A stretch of DNA of 64,000 nucleotides from LD21 sp963715785. Lineage in GTDB: Bacteria; Bacteroidota; Bacteroidia; Bacteroidales; VadinHA17. Where the stretch lies: contig OY970276.1 of NCBI GenBank assembly GCA_963715785.1, positions 1,922,001 through 1,986,000 on the forward strand. The letters are read 5' to 3'. The translations under genes and the position numbers were made by a program. The stretch's first letter is position 1; each line of letters starts with the position of its first letter. The notes beneath the pieces were generated by a model. The model saw nothing but the letters and a program-made list of their open reading frames with translations. It searched no databases and was not told the DNA's origin. This document shows, in pieces, positions 35,265-44,863 of the stretch.

Positions 35265-36938
35265 TTAAGAATTAAAATTATAATTTTTTAATTCTTTAAT
35301 TCTTTTGCCCAATAAAATAAACTTCCTCCATCCAGTATCATCCTCCAATCTTTCAGTAAGCATTAATCTTTCTGCGACTGCTCTTGCAATTATAGGCTTG
35401 TTTGAACTGCCTAATCGATGTTTTTCTTCTTTTTCAACATCTTGATAAACTTCAAATGAGTTTCTCATTGTGCTTTCAAAATCTTTCCCAAAAACACAAA
35501 AATATTGACTAATATTCCAATCATAAACGGCAAGTATTGACTCAATTTCATCTACATCAATACCAAGTGCTTTCAAAGCATCCTCTCGCTTAATGCCCTT
35601 AATATCATCTTCTTCATCGTTATCGAAGCAAACATAGATCGGAATACCATAGCAGGTGAATAGCCTCCACCATTTTGCAAGATTTCCTTTCCCCCCAACA
35701 CCAATAACAGCAATACCTTCTTTTAAAGTATCCAGACCTGTAGCTTCAAAAAAAATTGGTAATGCAAATTCTTCCGTTTCACCTTCAACCAGTACTATTT
35801 TCTTTGCAAAGAATCCATTTAATATATGGGGTTTACTATGGGAAGCATAAAATGGAATTATCGTCTCTTTGCTTGCCTTTATCGCACCTGTAACATGACA
35901 AAATTCTGTTAACTTTTCAGCATCAATATTAATTACTTCCGTCTGCGTATTCTTTTTCACCAAATATATGTCTGGTAAAAACTCCAAATTAATGAAGTAT
36001 GGACTATGGGTTGTAATTATCATTTGAAGTCCATCCTCTACCATATGATAAATTTTCTTTGCAAGCCATTTTTGAGCTAAAGGATGCAAATGAGTTTCTG
36101 GTTCATCAATGATGAAAATTAAACCTTGACCCAAAAAAGACTTAGCATATGCATGTGCGAATGAAAGTGCCAATATTTGCTGTTGTCCTGTTCCCAATTC
36201 TTCAAATGCTCTTGATTCTCCGTCTTCAAAAGGATGTACACGTAAAGTTTTAAAATAATTGCTTGGGTCATATGCTGAAAAATCAAATTCTAAGGCATGG
36301 CTCATATTTGATAACATTTCACCTGCTATAGTCGACATTTGCTCTGTGAAACTTTTGAAATCTGGAACTTCAAGAAATGTTTCTTGAATCTGCTTAAAAA
36401 ATCCTTTAAGTTTTTCTACACGAGCCTCATCTTCAGTTAATTTATCATGAAATGCTTTTGTTACCTTTGAGAGAAGTGTATATTTTGTATAGTAACTTAG
36501 TTGATATGAAAGATTTTGTTCAGCATTTACGCTAACACAAAGAAGTTCCTCACGTAAGTCATTACTTACATATTTATTTAATTCACCATTATCCTGAATT
36601 GCATTGAATTCATTTTCTTGATTCTTCTTACATGTGAAATAGAAACCAGTACATGAGAATTCTTGGCATTTTCCAAGCCTGCTTTTAAATCCACTAACTT
36701 CTGCAGCTATAATTACTTTATTCTTGGGGTCACGGTTATAATGGTCATAATCATCGAGTTTCTTAAACTTTGGATGAAATTCACCAAACATAATCTCAAT
36801 TGCTCTTATAATATTTGATTTTCCAGAATTGTTTTCACCAATTAGTATTAATGGTGAATTCTTTGGAAATTCGATTACTACTGTGCTTTCACCTATTGAA
36901 CGATAGTTCTCAATCGAAATACTTTTTAGTCTTGGCAT
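35265..36938 (-). CDS. OLD-family ATP-dependent nuclease (AAA + TOPRIM), GajA-like
   Basis: A 557-residue protein. The ABC-type ATPase half has FxxIxNYRSIGE at the start, Walker A GENNSGKSN (about 33-41), the signature/D-loop region ELGTGQQQILALSFAHAYA and Walker B LIFIIDEPETHLHP. The TOPRIM half has the catalytic Glu in IVLVEGETEEFALP (near 382), Gly-rich VIGVGGKGN and the acidic pair in CFDNDEED (near 437). Length and layout match GajA of Gabija and other class 1 or 2 OLD nucleases. Its partner here is not the short UvrD-like GajB but the large helicase-nuclease 46 bp downstream. It starts 25 bp after hsdS, on the same strand. Confidence 0.9.
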   Translation of the reverse strand: MPRLKSISIENYRSIGESTVVIEFPKNSPLILIGENNSGKSNIIRAIEIMFGEFHPKFKKLDDYDHYNRDPKNKVIIAAEVSGFKSRLGKCQEFSCTGFYFTCKKNQENEFNAIQDNGELNKYVSNDLREELLCVSVNAEQNLSYQLSYYTKYTLLSKVTKAFHDKLTEDEARVEKLKGFFKQIQETFLEVPDFKSFTEQMSTIAGEMLSNMSHALEFDFSAYDPSNYFKTLRVHPFEDGESRAFEELGTGQQQILALSFAHAYAKSFLGQGLIFIIDEPETHLHPLAQKWLAKKIYHMVEDGLQMIITTHSPYFINLEFLPDIYLVKKNTQTEVINIDAEKLTEFCHVTGAIKASKETIIPFYASHSKPHILNGFFAKKIVLVEGETEEFALPIFFEATGLDTLKEGIAVIGVGGKGNLAKWWRLFTCYGIPIYVCFDNDEEDDIKGIKREDALKALGIDVDEIESILAVYDWNISQYFCVFGKDFESTMRNSFEVYQDVEKEEKHRLGSSNKPIIARAVAERLMLTERLEDDTGWRKFILLGKRIKELKNYNFNS

Positions 36939-36963
36939 AATGAGTATTTGTTCTAAACGATCA

Positions 36964-38307
36964 TCATAATAAACTCTTTGGTTCTAATGCCTCTTTCAAC
37001 GCCACCTGCAATAGTTCCTGAGAATAGTTCTGGTTCTGTTGAATACTTAGTTCCAGTTCATCGCAAAGTTTCATTAATTGTTCTATTTTGATGACTATTC
37101 GATGCTGCATAGGAAGTGGGGGTAAGGGAATTATCAATCTATCAAATTGTTCACGTGTAATATTATTCATAGTGGTACTTTTACCAGTCCCTAATTCCAT
37201 ATAATAGAATTCTGCAAAACATGATGTATTAAAATATTGAATATACTGTGTTACAATATTTTCAGGAAAAACGTAGCGAATAGATTTGTCACTCAAAATT
37301 AAATTTGCTTTTGGCTTTCTTCGTACTACACACGATTTTCCTGCTAAACCCTTTGAACCACTTGCTCTGCAAAAAAGAAGATCACCTTCCTTTATAAGAA
37401 TTTTATCATAATTGATATTTTGAATCGGTAATCTTTTATTTTCAAGTTCATTAAAAACAGACGATGTAATGGCACTTGTTTTAATTACTCCAAATTCACC
37501 AATATTTGCAATGTTTTCAGATGCTTTGTAGCTTTTCCCAGCTTCAGAAAATAATGCTATCTCTCCCAATCTACACCAAGTCCAATTCTCAGGTATCTCG
37601 AATAGCATTTCATCAACCATAATAGCAGGTAATGGTTTCTCTTTTTTTATTTTCTTCTCCCTAATAAGTTGTTTCTTTTGCACTTTTATTCTTTCCAGCA
37701 ACTTATCTGCTGGTTCGCAATTAGTGTCATGGGAGACTAATTTGCCTTGCAAACCATCCTGAAGTATCTGTTGGCGGAGTCTTTTGAGAAGGTCGAGTTG
37801 GCGGGTGTGTTCAATGACTTGCTTACTTTCTTGTTGCTCAAATTTTTGTAGTTTCAAATACAACTCCATTTGTTTATCATAACTTGGCAAGGGAAGTTGA
37901 ATTTTACACAAATCTTCAAAACGCAATGCCTGCCTCACAGTTCCTCTTGCATTTTGTTTTATTTGTCTTAATCCCTCTTTTGATTTCAGAAAACTCAAAA
38001 GTAATTCAGGAATTATTGAATTGGGTTTAGGCTTAAAGACAACATATGCTGGACTAATTAATCCAGATAAATCATCCTTCATCAATGCTACTGACCCCAC
38101 GTTTATACGATAGGGATTATAAGCAAAACAACCCTTTTCAATTATTTTGTAATCTTCTGCCTTATCCTCTGCTGCATATTTTGAAATAGTGATTCCATCT
38201 TCATTACTTACACCAAGAAATCTTAAGTTATTCTCGTGAACAATATCTTTTGCTCGAATAGAAACACTATCTACTAACTCACCAAGATTGTATTTTTTCC
38301 AACTCAT
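36964..38307 (-). CDS. hsdS: Type I restriction-modification specificity subunit HsdS
   Basis: A 447-residue subunit with two target-recognition domains and two conserved helices. TRD1 covers about 1-150, followed by helix 1 (KLQKFEQQESKQVIEHTRQLDLLKRLRQQI). TRD2 covers about 235-400 (PENWTWCRLGEIALFSEAGK...TTMNNITREQFDRLIIPLPP), followed by helix 2 (HRIVIKIEQLMKLCDELELS). Length is normal, so the DNA specificity module appears complete. The start codon overlaps the hsdM stop (ATGA). Confidence 0.95.
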   Translation of the reverse strand: MSWKKYNLGELVDSVSIRAKDIVHENNLRFLGVSNEDGITISKYAAEDKAEDYKIIEKGCFAYNPYRINVGSVALMKDDLSGLISPAYVVFKPKPNSIIPELLLSFLKSKEGLRQIKQNARGTVRQALRFEDLCKIQLPLPSYDKQMELYLKLQKFEQQESKQVIEHTRQLDLLKRLRQQILQDGLQGKLVSHDTNCEPADKLLERIKVQKKQLIREKKIKKEKPLPAIMVDEMLFEIPENWTWCRLGEIALFSEAGKSYKASENIANIGEFGVIKTSAITSSVFNELENKRLPIQNINYDKILIKEGDLLFCRASGSKGLAGKSCVVRRKPKANLILSDKSIRYVFPENIVTQYIQYFNTSCFAEFYYMELGTGKSTTMNNITREQFDRLIIPLPPLPMQHRIVIKIEQLMKLCDELELSIQQNQNYSQELLQVALKEALEPKSLL

Positions 38308-39740
38308 TTCAATTCCTCTTTAAGCTGGCTTAACAAATCATTACTTTTCCGCATTGACTTTGCTAAAAGTTCAATAAGTTCAAGACTTGTATATTCGTGT
38401 ACCTCTTCCTCTTTATGCGGATTCTTAATATCAAGGTCGTAACCACGTTCTATTATGGTCTTGATATCTGCTTTCCAAGAAGTATCATTTTCAATACGGT
38501 TATTCCACCATCCTTTTATCGGATTAAATTCTTCCAGTTGTATTAGTTTGGTTTTGCTGTATGATTTTTGACCTTCTGGCAACCTGTGATCGTAGTACCA
38601 AACCTCTTTAGTTGGCTTTCCTTTTTCGAAAAATAATAAATTGGTGGCTACAGTTGCATATGGCTGGAAAACGGAGTTTGGAAGTCTGATAATAGTATGC
38701 AAATTGCATTCTGTTAACAATTTCTCTCGCACCCTTTGCTTAATACCTTCTCCTGTTAGTGAACCATCTGGTAGTACAATCCCTGCCCTGCCACCATTCT
38801 TTAACAATTGAATCATCAGCACAAGAAATAAATCGGCACTGTCTTTAGTGCGGAAATTCTGTGGGAAATTCTTTTCGTTGTTATTTGCAACAATACCACC
38901 GAATGGAGGATTTGCCAGAATAACATCAACACGATCTTTTTCTTTATAATTGCTCAGAGGTTGATCAAGAGAATCCCTGAAGGTTATTTTAGGTAATTCG
39001 ATATCATGCAAAATCAGGTTAGTGGTCGCCAGAAGATAAGGTAATGGTTTATACTCCCATCCCATGACATCTTCCTGAATTTTTTGTCTTTCTTCAACGC
39101 TGTTTGCTTGTGACTTCAAATGTTCGATTGCTGAAGTAAGATAACCACCTGTACCACAACTGGGGTCGAGAATCTTTTCACCCAGCTTAGGATTGATCAT
39201 ATCGGTAATAAAATTGGTAATTGCTCTTGGAGTATAGAACTCACCGCTTTTACCAGCACTCTGTAGGTTTTTCAGGATGCCTTCATACAATTCACCAAAT
39301 GCATGTCGCTCCTTAGCAACGTTGAAATCAAGCTCATTAAGTTTGTTCAATACTTTGCGGATGTTAATCCCGCTTTTCATATAATTATTATTGCCTTCAA
39401 AGACTTCACGCACGATAAGTGCCCTTCCATTACCAACACTTAGATCAAGGTTACGCAAGGCAGGGAACAGTTTCTGATCTACAAACTTTAATAGGTCGTC
39501 TCCTGTTATGCCTTCATCGTCCCCTGCCCAATTACCTTTTTCTTTTATCCAATGGAACTCATTTGGGATAGGAGATGTATACTTATCATTCATCATTTCC
39601 AATTCCCTGTCCTTATCTGAAAAAATTTTCAGAAATAACATCCATCCCAACTGTTCTATTCTTTGAGCATCACCGTTAAGACCCGAATCCTGCCACATTA
39701 TGTCCCTGATACTCTTTATTACTCCTGAAATGTTTGCCAT
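38304..39740 (-). CDS. hsdM: Type I restriction-modification methyltransferase HsdM
   Basis: A 478-residue N6-adenine methyltransferase subunit. The N-terminal helical domain (MANISGVIKSIRDIMWQDSG...) is typical for HsdM. The SAM-binding motif is DPSCGTGGYL (about 191-200), preceded by SGEFYTPRAI. The catalytic motif IV is NPPFGG (near 276). It works with HsdS to methylate the recognition site and with HsdR to restrict. It is separated from the DUF262 gene by a single base and overlaps hsdS by 4 bp. Confidence 0.96.
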   Translation of the reverse strand: MANISGVIKSIRDIMWQDSGLNGDAQRIEQLGWMLFLKIFSDKDRELEMMNDKYTSPIPNEFHWIKEKGNWAGDDEGITGDDLLKFVDQKLFPALRNLDLSVGNGRALIVREVFEGNNNYMKSGINIRKVLNKLNELDFNVAKERHAFGELYEGILKNLQSAGKSGEFYTPRAITNFITDMINPKLGEKILDPSCGTGGYLTSAIEHLKSQANSVEERQKIQEDVMGWEYKPLPYLLATTNLILHDIELPKITFRDSLDQPLSNYKEKDRVDVILANPPFGGIVANNNEKNFPQNFRTKDSADLFLVLMIQLLKNGGRAGIVLPDGSLTGEGIKQRVREKLLTECNLHTIIRLPNSVFQPYATVATNLLFFEKGKPTKEVWYYDHRLPEGQKSYSKTKLIQLEEFNPIKGWWNNRIENDTSWKADIKTIIERGYDLDIKNPHKEEEVHEYTSLELIELLAKSMRKSNDLLSQLKEELK

Positions 39741-39741
39741 A

Positions 39742-41415
39742 TTAAGCTACCTCTTCTGTTACTATATTTTCAAATTCAATATTTTCATCCAAAATCTCAT
39801 CTTCAACCACATCGACAAACTCGCCAATTTTTGTTTTTAACCGAATCTTGCTAAGAATTAGCTCTCCACGTTTTTGAATGAATGAGTGGAAATCGTTTGT
39901 TTTTGCGTAACTGAGGGCATCGTCATCAATAAAATGTGATAATAAATGTTCACTAATGTCTTTGTTTTTTAACTCATATGCGGTCAAATATTGTGAAGGA
40001 AAATCATTGGAAATTTCCCTGTTTAACCTGCCAGAGATCAGCAAAAAGTTCAACAAACTATTAATCCCATTGCTGTCTGTGTTAAAGTTTTGTCTTAGTG
40101 AAAATGGAAAAAAGTGATGATTTTCTTTGCTATTAGACCGAGAAACGTTAGTCCTATCTAATACAACTAATTGACCGTTATCAAAATCAAGTGGATTTTC
40201 AAGTGCCATTAAACATAAAACTCCATTTTTAATAACGGATTTATTTTGCATCCTTACTTTTAATAACTCTTTCATTGAAAGAGATACCCCGAAGATGTTT
40301 TCTTCAGTTATACCTTTGGTTAGATTGAATATCCAAGTCGCATCCTCTTTCATTAATGTAAGACTGGAACTTGAATACCTTTGAGAAAAGGTAGCTGACC
40401 AGAACCAATTCTCTATAAATTTAACGTGTTCACTTTTTATACCTTTATTTCCTGACTTGAAAAAGTAGTACTGAATAACAGGTAGAAATGAATCATAAGG
40501 TATAAAATCAATAAATCTGACCCCAAGGGTCTTAATGAAATCAATTGACAATCTTAGACACTCAGTGGTCTTATCCCAAAGTCTGCTTGCAGACTCAGCA
40601 GTTAGATGTAATTGGTTTTGATTTCTGCAATCATCGAATTCGTTTAATGAAAGGGATTGTATAAAAACTTCTTCAATGATACCACCGAAAAATTTAACAT
40701 TTGTCTCTTCATTAAACTTTTTTATTTTCTCTCTTAGATCAAAAATTGGAGACCAAGCACTTGCATGAACGAGATCAAATAAAGACAATCTTTTGCCACC
40801 TTGGTTGATTCTTTCAAAAATTGTCACAACCTGCTCCAAATCCATCTTTAATGTCCTTATTACGCTAATTGGATAGTCTGTAAATACCTGTTGGCAATCA
40901 CGCCATATTGTTGAATATCCTGTTCCAATTTCTCTGTCAGATATAGCATAATCAGTCAGAACGTCTCCGTAGGCAATTGTATCAAACAATTTCCATGCAG
41001 GGATATTATGTTTTTCGTTCTTTAATCGAGGAATCTGAAATTCTTTCTTTTCAAGGTTGAAACATATTGAAGAAAAATCCGTCCCGTTTAGTTTTTTACC
41101 TTTTAGAGCTACATAGAGTGAGGTAATCCTTTGTTGCCCGTCAAGAATAAAACTATAATTATTTGATTCTGGTTGCACTGGCAGATTTAATTCTGTTATT
41201 TCTCTACAGAAATTCTTGTAATCAAGGCTTGCAACCCAAATAAAGAATGAACCTATAGGATACTGTGAATATATGCTATTCAATAATTTTACAATCTTGG
41301 AACGCTCCCAAACGTATCCTCTTTGAAATCTTGGAATTTTTATATTGCCATTTTCAAGTTCATTAAATACTTTTTTAAGATTCCAATTATTAATAATTTC
41401 AATTTTCTGCTCCAT
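39742..41415 (-). CDS. DUF262/DUF1524 (GmrSD-like) protein inserted in the type I R-M operon
   Basis: A 557-residue protein. The N-terminal DUF262 (ParB/Srx-like NTPase) domain has IPRFQRGYVWERSKIV (about 25-40) and FILDGQQRITSLYVAL (near 88-103). The C-terminal part has an HNH-like DUF1524 pattern: NHHFFPFSL (near 431) and then LLNFLLISGRLNREISND. The Srx-like plus HNH layout is that of GmrSD/BrxU type IV enzymes, which cut DNA with modified bases. Its start overlaps the hsdR stop by one base and its stop lies one base before hsdM, so it is an integral operon member. It may act against phages whose base modifications evade the type I enzyme. Confidence 0.85.
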   Translation of the reverse strand: MEQKIEIINNWNLKKVFNELENGNIKIPRFQRGYVWERSKIVKLLNSIYSQYPIGSFFIWVASLDYKNFCREITELNLPVQPESNNYSFILDGQQRITSLYVALKGKKLNGTDFSSICFNLEKKEFQIPRLKNEKHNIPAWKLFDTIAYGDVLTDYAISDREIGTGYSTIWRDCQQVFTDYPISVIRTLKMDLEQVVTIFERINQGGKRLSLFDLVHASAWSPIFDLREKIKKFNEETNVKFFGGIIEEVFIQSLSLNEFDDCRNQNQLHLTAESASRLWDKTTECLRLSIDFIKTLGVRFIDFIPYDSFLPVIQYYFFKSGNKGIKSEHVKFIENWFWSATFSQRYSSSSLTLMKEDATWIFNLTKGITEENIFGVSLSMKELLKVRMQNKSVIKNGVLCLMALENPLDFDNGQLVVLDRTNVSRSNSKENHHFFPFSLRQNFNTDSNGINSLLNFLLISGRLNREISNDFPSQYLTAYELKNKDISEHLLSHFIDDDALSYAKTNDFHSFIQKRGELILSKIRLKTKIGEFVDVVEDEILDENIEFENIVTEEVA

Positions 41416-43799
41416 TATGCTGATTTATAAAGTTCTATTTCCAGTTCATGTACTGCTTTTATATACTCTTTCTTACTGCCGAAAGTGCTTACTATCTCCA
41501 TTGGTGAACCAAGTTCTGTAAATGGCTTAACCTTCAATACTTCTATCGATTCAATATCATCAATCCCTTCATCAGCGTACTTATCCAGCAGGTTTTCCAA
41601 TACCCTTTTGGTTTGGTCACCATACTTCGTAAAGTAATTACGCTTTTTAACATTATTGGCTCGTTCCTTTCTTGTCATTGGTGGTTGATCATAAGCTACA
41701 TGACAGATAAGGTCAAATAAATCCACTTTCTTGTTGACAGCATCATATAATGCTTCTACCAAAACACCCTGTTGCTGTAATTCTTCAATGATTACTGTTT
41801 TTTGATCAGTGGAATTCCATTTATTCAGGAAATCATTGAGTGTAGCAAACTGCCCTTTGATTATCTCTTTGGTATGGTCTTTTAAACTGGTTGTAATAGG
41901 CTTCCCATGTTGATCAAAATATAATTCTCTGCTGATTAGAATTGATACATCTACACCATTCACATAGACTTTTGGTCGTGGTACTCTTGGAGGGATTGGA
42001 GTGCCTTCAGGAGTTCTTAATGGTTGTTCTGGAGGGTTTTCTAAGATATCTGGGTTGTCATCAGGTAGGTTATCCACAAAATCATCTTCAGGAAAGATGT
42101 CTCCCAATTCATCTTCGGGATTTGTAGTTTTAATTTTTATCGGTTCTCCATCAAAGTCAGGGTCAGCAAACAGATCAGTTGCATTTCTGAAATCCAATAT
42201 CGTGAAATACATCTTGCCATAATCTTCATCTATTCTTGTTCCACGACCAATTATTTGCTTAAACTTGGTCATAGATGCAATGTTAGCGTCAAGAACGATC
42301 ACTTTACAAGTTACAGCATCAATCCCAGTGGTCATAAGTTCTGATGTTGTTGCTATTACAGGATATCTTTGTTCTGGGTCGGTAAAATTGTCAAGCTCAC
42401 GTTTGCCCTCATCGTTGTCCCCAGTGATCTGCATGATATATTTGTAATTCTCAGCGACCAGATCAGCATTCTCTCTTGATAGAGCAAACCTCATGCGTTC
42501 TGCATGATCAATATCAACGCAAAAGCAAATTGTTTTGGCAAATCGATCATACCCCTTGAGATATTCTGAAAGTTTTCTTGCAACTACTCCAGTACGTTCG
42601 TCAATAACCAGACTCCTGTCATAGTCCTTTTTATTGTAAATCCTGTCCTCGACAGGATTGCCATCTTTATCCGTTTTGCCATCCTCTGGTCTCCATCCTT
42701 CCAAATCAACATTAATTCCAACTCTAACCACCCTATATGGAGCAAGGAATCCATCTTCAATGCCTTGTTTCAAAGAGTACGTGTAAATCGGGTCACCAAA
42801 ATATTCTATGTTGCTAACTTCATCTGTTTCTTTTGGTGTAGCAGTTAGACCTATGTGAGTAGCATTATTGAAATATTTAAGAATATCATGCCATGCACTA
42901 TCATCCCTTGCAGAACCTCTGTGGCACTCATCGATGATAATTAAGTCGAAGAAATCGCTGCTAAATTGCTTGTAGATATTTTTATCTTCTTCATTACCTG
43001 TTAGACCCTGATATAACGAAAGGTAAATCTCATAACTCTTATCTACCTGTCGTTTCTTTACTATGGTCATTTTGTCTCTGAAGTGTTTGAAATCGCCACG
43101 CTGTGCTTGGTCGATTAGAGCATTTCGATCTGCCAAAAACAAAATTCTCTTTTTGACCCCTGCTTTCCATAACCTATGTGCAATCTGAAATGCAGCATAA
43201 GTTTTTCCTGTGCCAGTTGCCATTACCAACAGTATACGGTTCTGACCTTTGGCTATCGCTTCAATAGTTCGGTTAATGGCTATTTGCTGATAGTATCTTG
43301 GACGTCTTCCAGAACCGTCAAAGTAGTACTCCTGTGAGGCAATCCTTTCTGTCTCAGGAGTGGTTATACCCTTATACTTCTTATATTTCTCCCAAAGTTG
43401 CTGAGGCGAAGGAAAATTATCGAGACTTAGTTCAGATTCTATAGTAGAATCTGTTGCTGTTCTGTCATGAAAAATGAAACCATCTCCATTGCTGCTGAAG
43501 ACGCACGGTATATCCAGAATTTGAGCATAATCAAGTGCTTGCTGTAATCCTGCTCTTACAGAATGTTTATTGTCTTTGGCTTCAATAACAGCAATAGGTA
43601 TGTTTGGTTTATAGTATAAGATATAATCAGCTCGTTTTTTAATGCCTCTCGTAGTTAGTTTGCCTCTGACTATGATTTTGCCATTAGTGAAACTAACTTC
43701 CTCCAGAAGCTGTTTTTGATTGTCCCAGCCTGATTTTAAAATAGCTGGCGTGATAAATTTTGTACAGATATCTCTCTCTGACAACGATTTCTTATCCAT
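41415..43799 (-). CDS. hsdR: Type I restriction enzyme subunit HsdR; first gene of the defence operon
   Basis: A 794-residue motor-nuclease subunit of the EcoEI-like class. The PD-(D/E)XK nuclease region is ADYILYYKPNIPIAVIEAKD (about 52-71). Helicase motifs include Walker A LLVMATGTGKTYAAF (about 190-204), DEAD-like IIIDECHRGS (near 286), motif III THIGLTATP and motif VI IIGRGTRID. A C-terminal HsdM/HsdS-binding domain follows a Pro-rich linker. It translocates DNA and cleaves far from the unmethylated site. The 157-bp gap upstream separates it from the divergent ArdC-like gene and must hold both promoters. Confidence 0.95.
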   Translation of the reverse strand: MDKKSLSERDICTKFITPAILKSGWDNQKQLLEEVSFTNGKIIVRGKLTTRGIKKRADYILYYKPNIPIAVIEAKDNKHSVRAGLQQALDYAQILDIPCVFSSNGDGFIFHDRTATDSTIESELSLDNFPSPQQLWEKYKKYKGITTPETERIASQEYYFDGSGRRPRYYQQIAINRTIEAIAKGQNRILLVMATGTGKTYAAFQIAHRLWKAGVKKRILFLADRNALIDQAQRGDFKHFRDKMTIVKKRQVDKSYEIYLSLYQGLTGNEEDKNIYKQFSSDFFDLIIIDECHRGSARDDSAWHDILKYFNNATHIGLTATPKETDEVSNIEYFGDPIYTYSLKQGIEDGFLAPYRVVRVGINVDLEGWRPEDGKTDKDGNPVEDRIYNKKDYDRSLVIDERTGVVARKLSEYLKGYDRFAKTICFCVDIDHAERMRFALSRENADLVAENYKYIMQITGDNDEGKRELDNFTDPEQRYPVIATTSELMTTGIDAVTCKVIVLDANIASMTKFKQIIGRGTRIDEDYGKMYFTILDFRNATDLFADPDFDGEPIKIKTTNPEDELGDIFPEDDFVDNLPDDNPDILENPPEQPLRTPEGTPIPPRVPRPKVYVNGVDVSILISRELYFDQHGKPITTSLKDHTKEIIKGQFATLNDFLNKWNSTDQKTVIIEELQQQGVLVEALYDAVNKKVDLFDLICHVAYDQPPMTRKERANNVKKRNYFTKYGDQTKRVLENLLDKYADEGIDDIESIEVLKVKPFTELGSPMEIVSTFGSKKEYIKAVHELEIELYKSA

Positions 43800-43956
43800 A
43801 AGTAATATGGTTGACTTTTCAGGTCATTAAAAATAAGAAAAACAGTCGTTAATCCCCTAACATTTGGCAAGTAATTATATTTTTTATGTTAAAGAGTCCA
43901 TTTATAAATTATTGATTAATAACTTATATCTTTAATTATTACCATAAAGCAATTTC

Positions 43957-44829
43957 ATGAATGATGAAAAGTTTGTAAATGACAAGTTCACCATAGATGA
44001 ATTAATCAAACGAAGTTGGAATCTTAGAGACGGCAAAGCATTTGCCAAATTCATCGATTTTATTGCAAAGTTTGATCATTATTCTCGATTTAACACGATG
44101 CTTGTTTATCTTCAAAATAAGGAGGTAACTTTTTTTGGTGGTGAATCATATTGGCGAAAGAAATTCCATCGGACAATTAAGAGTGAAGCAAGACCTTATG
44201 TTATTCTTGCCCCAATGTCACCAGTAATGTTAGTTTACGATGTATTTGAAACTGAGGGAAAAGAGAATCCCAAAGATTTCTTGGATAGCCTTCTTGGGGA
44301 GAAACTATTTGAAGTAAAGGGTCACATCAATCCCAAAATTTATGAAGGTGCAATTTACACAGCAAAACTGTGGGGGATAGCATTAATATATAAACAGTTA
44401 TCATATTTTAAAGGTGGCTATGTAACAACTGCGTTTACTGGGCGTTTAGAAATATGCTTAAAAGATAATGCTTCTGTTGAAGAAAATTTTACAGTTTTAA
44501 TTCATGAACTCGCACACGTCCTATTAGGACATACAGGACATAAAGAACTACGTAAAACTAATCCTGATAAAAGATTACTTCTTCCTGAACGACAAAGACT
44601 AACGAGAAGTGCTGAAGAACTTGAAGCGGAGACAATCAGTTACTTAATAAGCACAAAATTAGGTTTAATTCCTCGCTCTGAAGAATATATTGCAGGATAT
44701 TTGAAGGATGTTAATGATTTGCTCCAATTTAGTTATGAAACAGTAATAAAAGTTACAGATAAAATTGAAAACATGTTTCTTCAACCAATAGACAAACTTA
44801 ATAAACCGATACAAAGAACCCTTTTCTAA
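43957..44829 (+). CDS. ArdC-like antirestriction protein with ImmA/IrrE-type metallopeptidase domain
   Basis: A 290-residue protein. The N-terminal half resembles the ArdC ssDNA-binding domain: FDHYSRFNTMLVYLQNKEVT followed by GGESYWRKKFHRTI and RPYVILAP. The C-terminal half has the zinc-protease motif HELAHVLLGH (near 184) with a downstream Glu-rich helix (SAEELEAETISYLI) giving the third ligand. ArdC proteins protect incoming plasmid DNA from type I restriction; ImmA/IrrE peptidases cleave phage-type repressors. The gene is divergent from hsdR. It may protect the element during transfer or control the operon. The ArdC assignment rests on motif similarity. Confidence 0.78.
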   Translation: MNDEKFVNDKFTIDELIKRSWNLRDGKAFAKFIDFIAKFDHYSRFNTMLVYLQNKEVTFFGGESYWRKKFHRTIKSEARPYVILAPMSPVMLVYDVFETEGKENPKDFLDSLLGEKLFEVKGHINPKIYEGAIYTAKLWGIALIYKQLSYFKGGYVTTAFTGRLEICLKDNASVEENFTVLIHELAHVLLGHTGHKELRKTNPDKRLLLPERQRLTRSAEELEAETISYLISTKLGLIPRSEEYIAGYLKDVNDLLQFSYETVIKVTDKIENMFLQPIDKLNKPIQRTLF

Positions 44830-44863
44830 GTTAATGAAGTACTGATTTTGTTACTAAAGACAA

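Noticed and set aside
35265..36938. A standard two-gene Gabija system
   Set aside because: The OLD protein fits GajA, but the adjacent helicase is about three times longer than GajB and carries nuclease and GreA-like domains.
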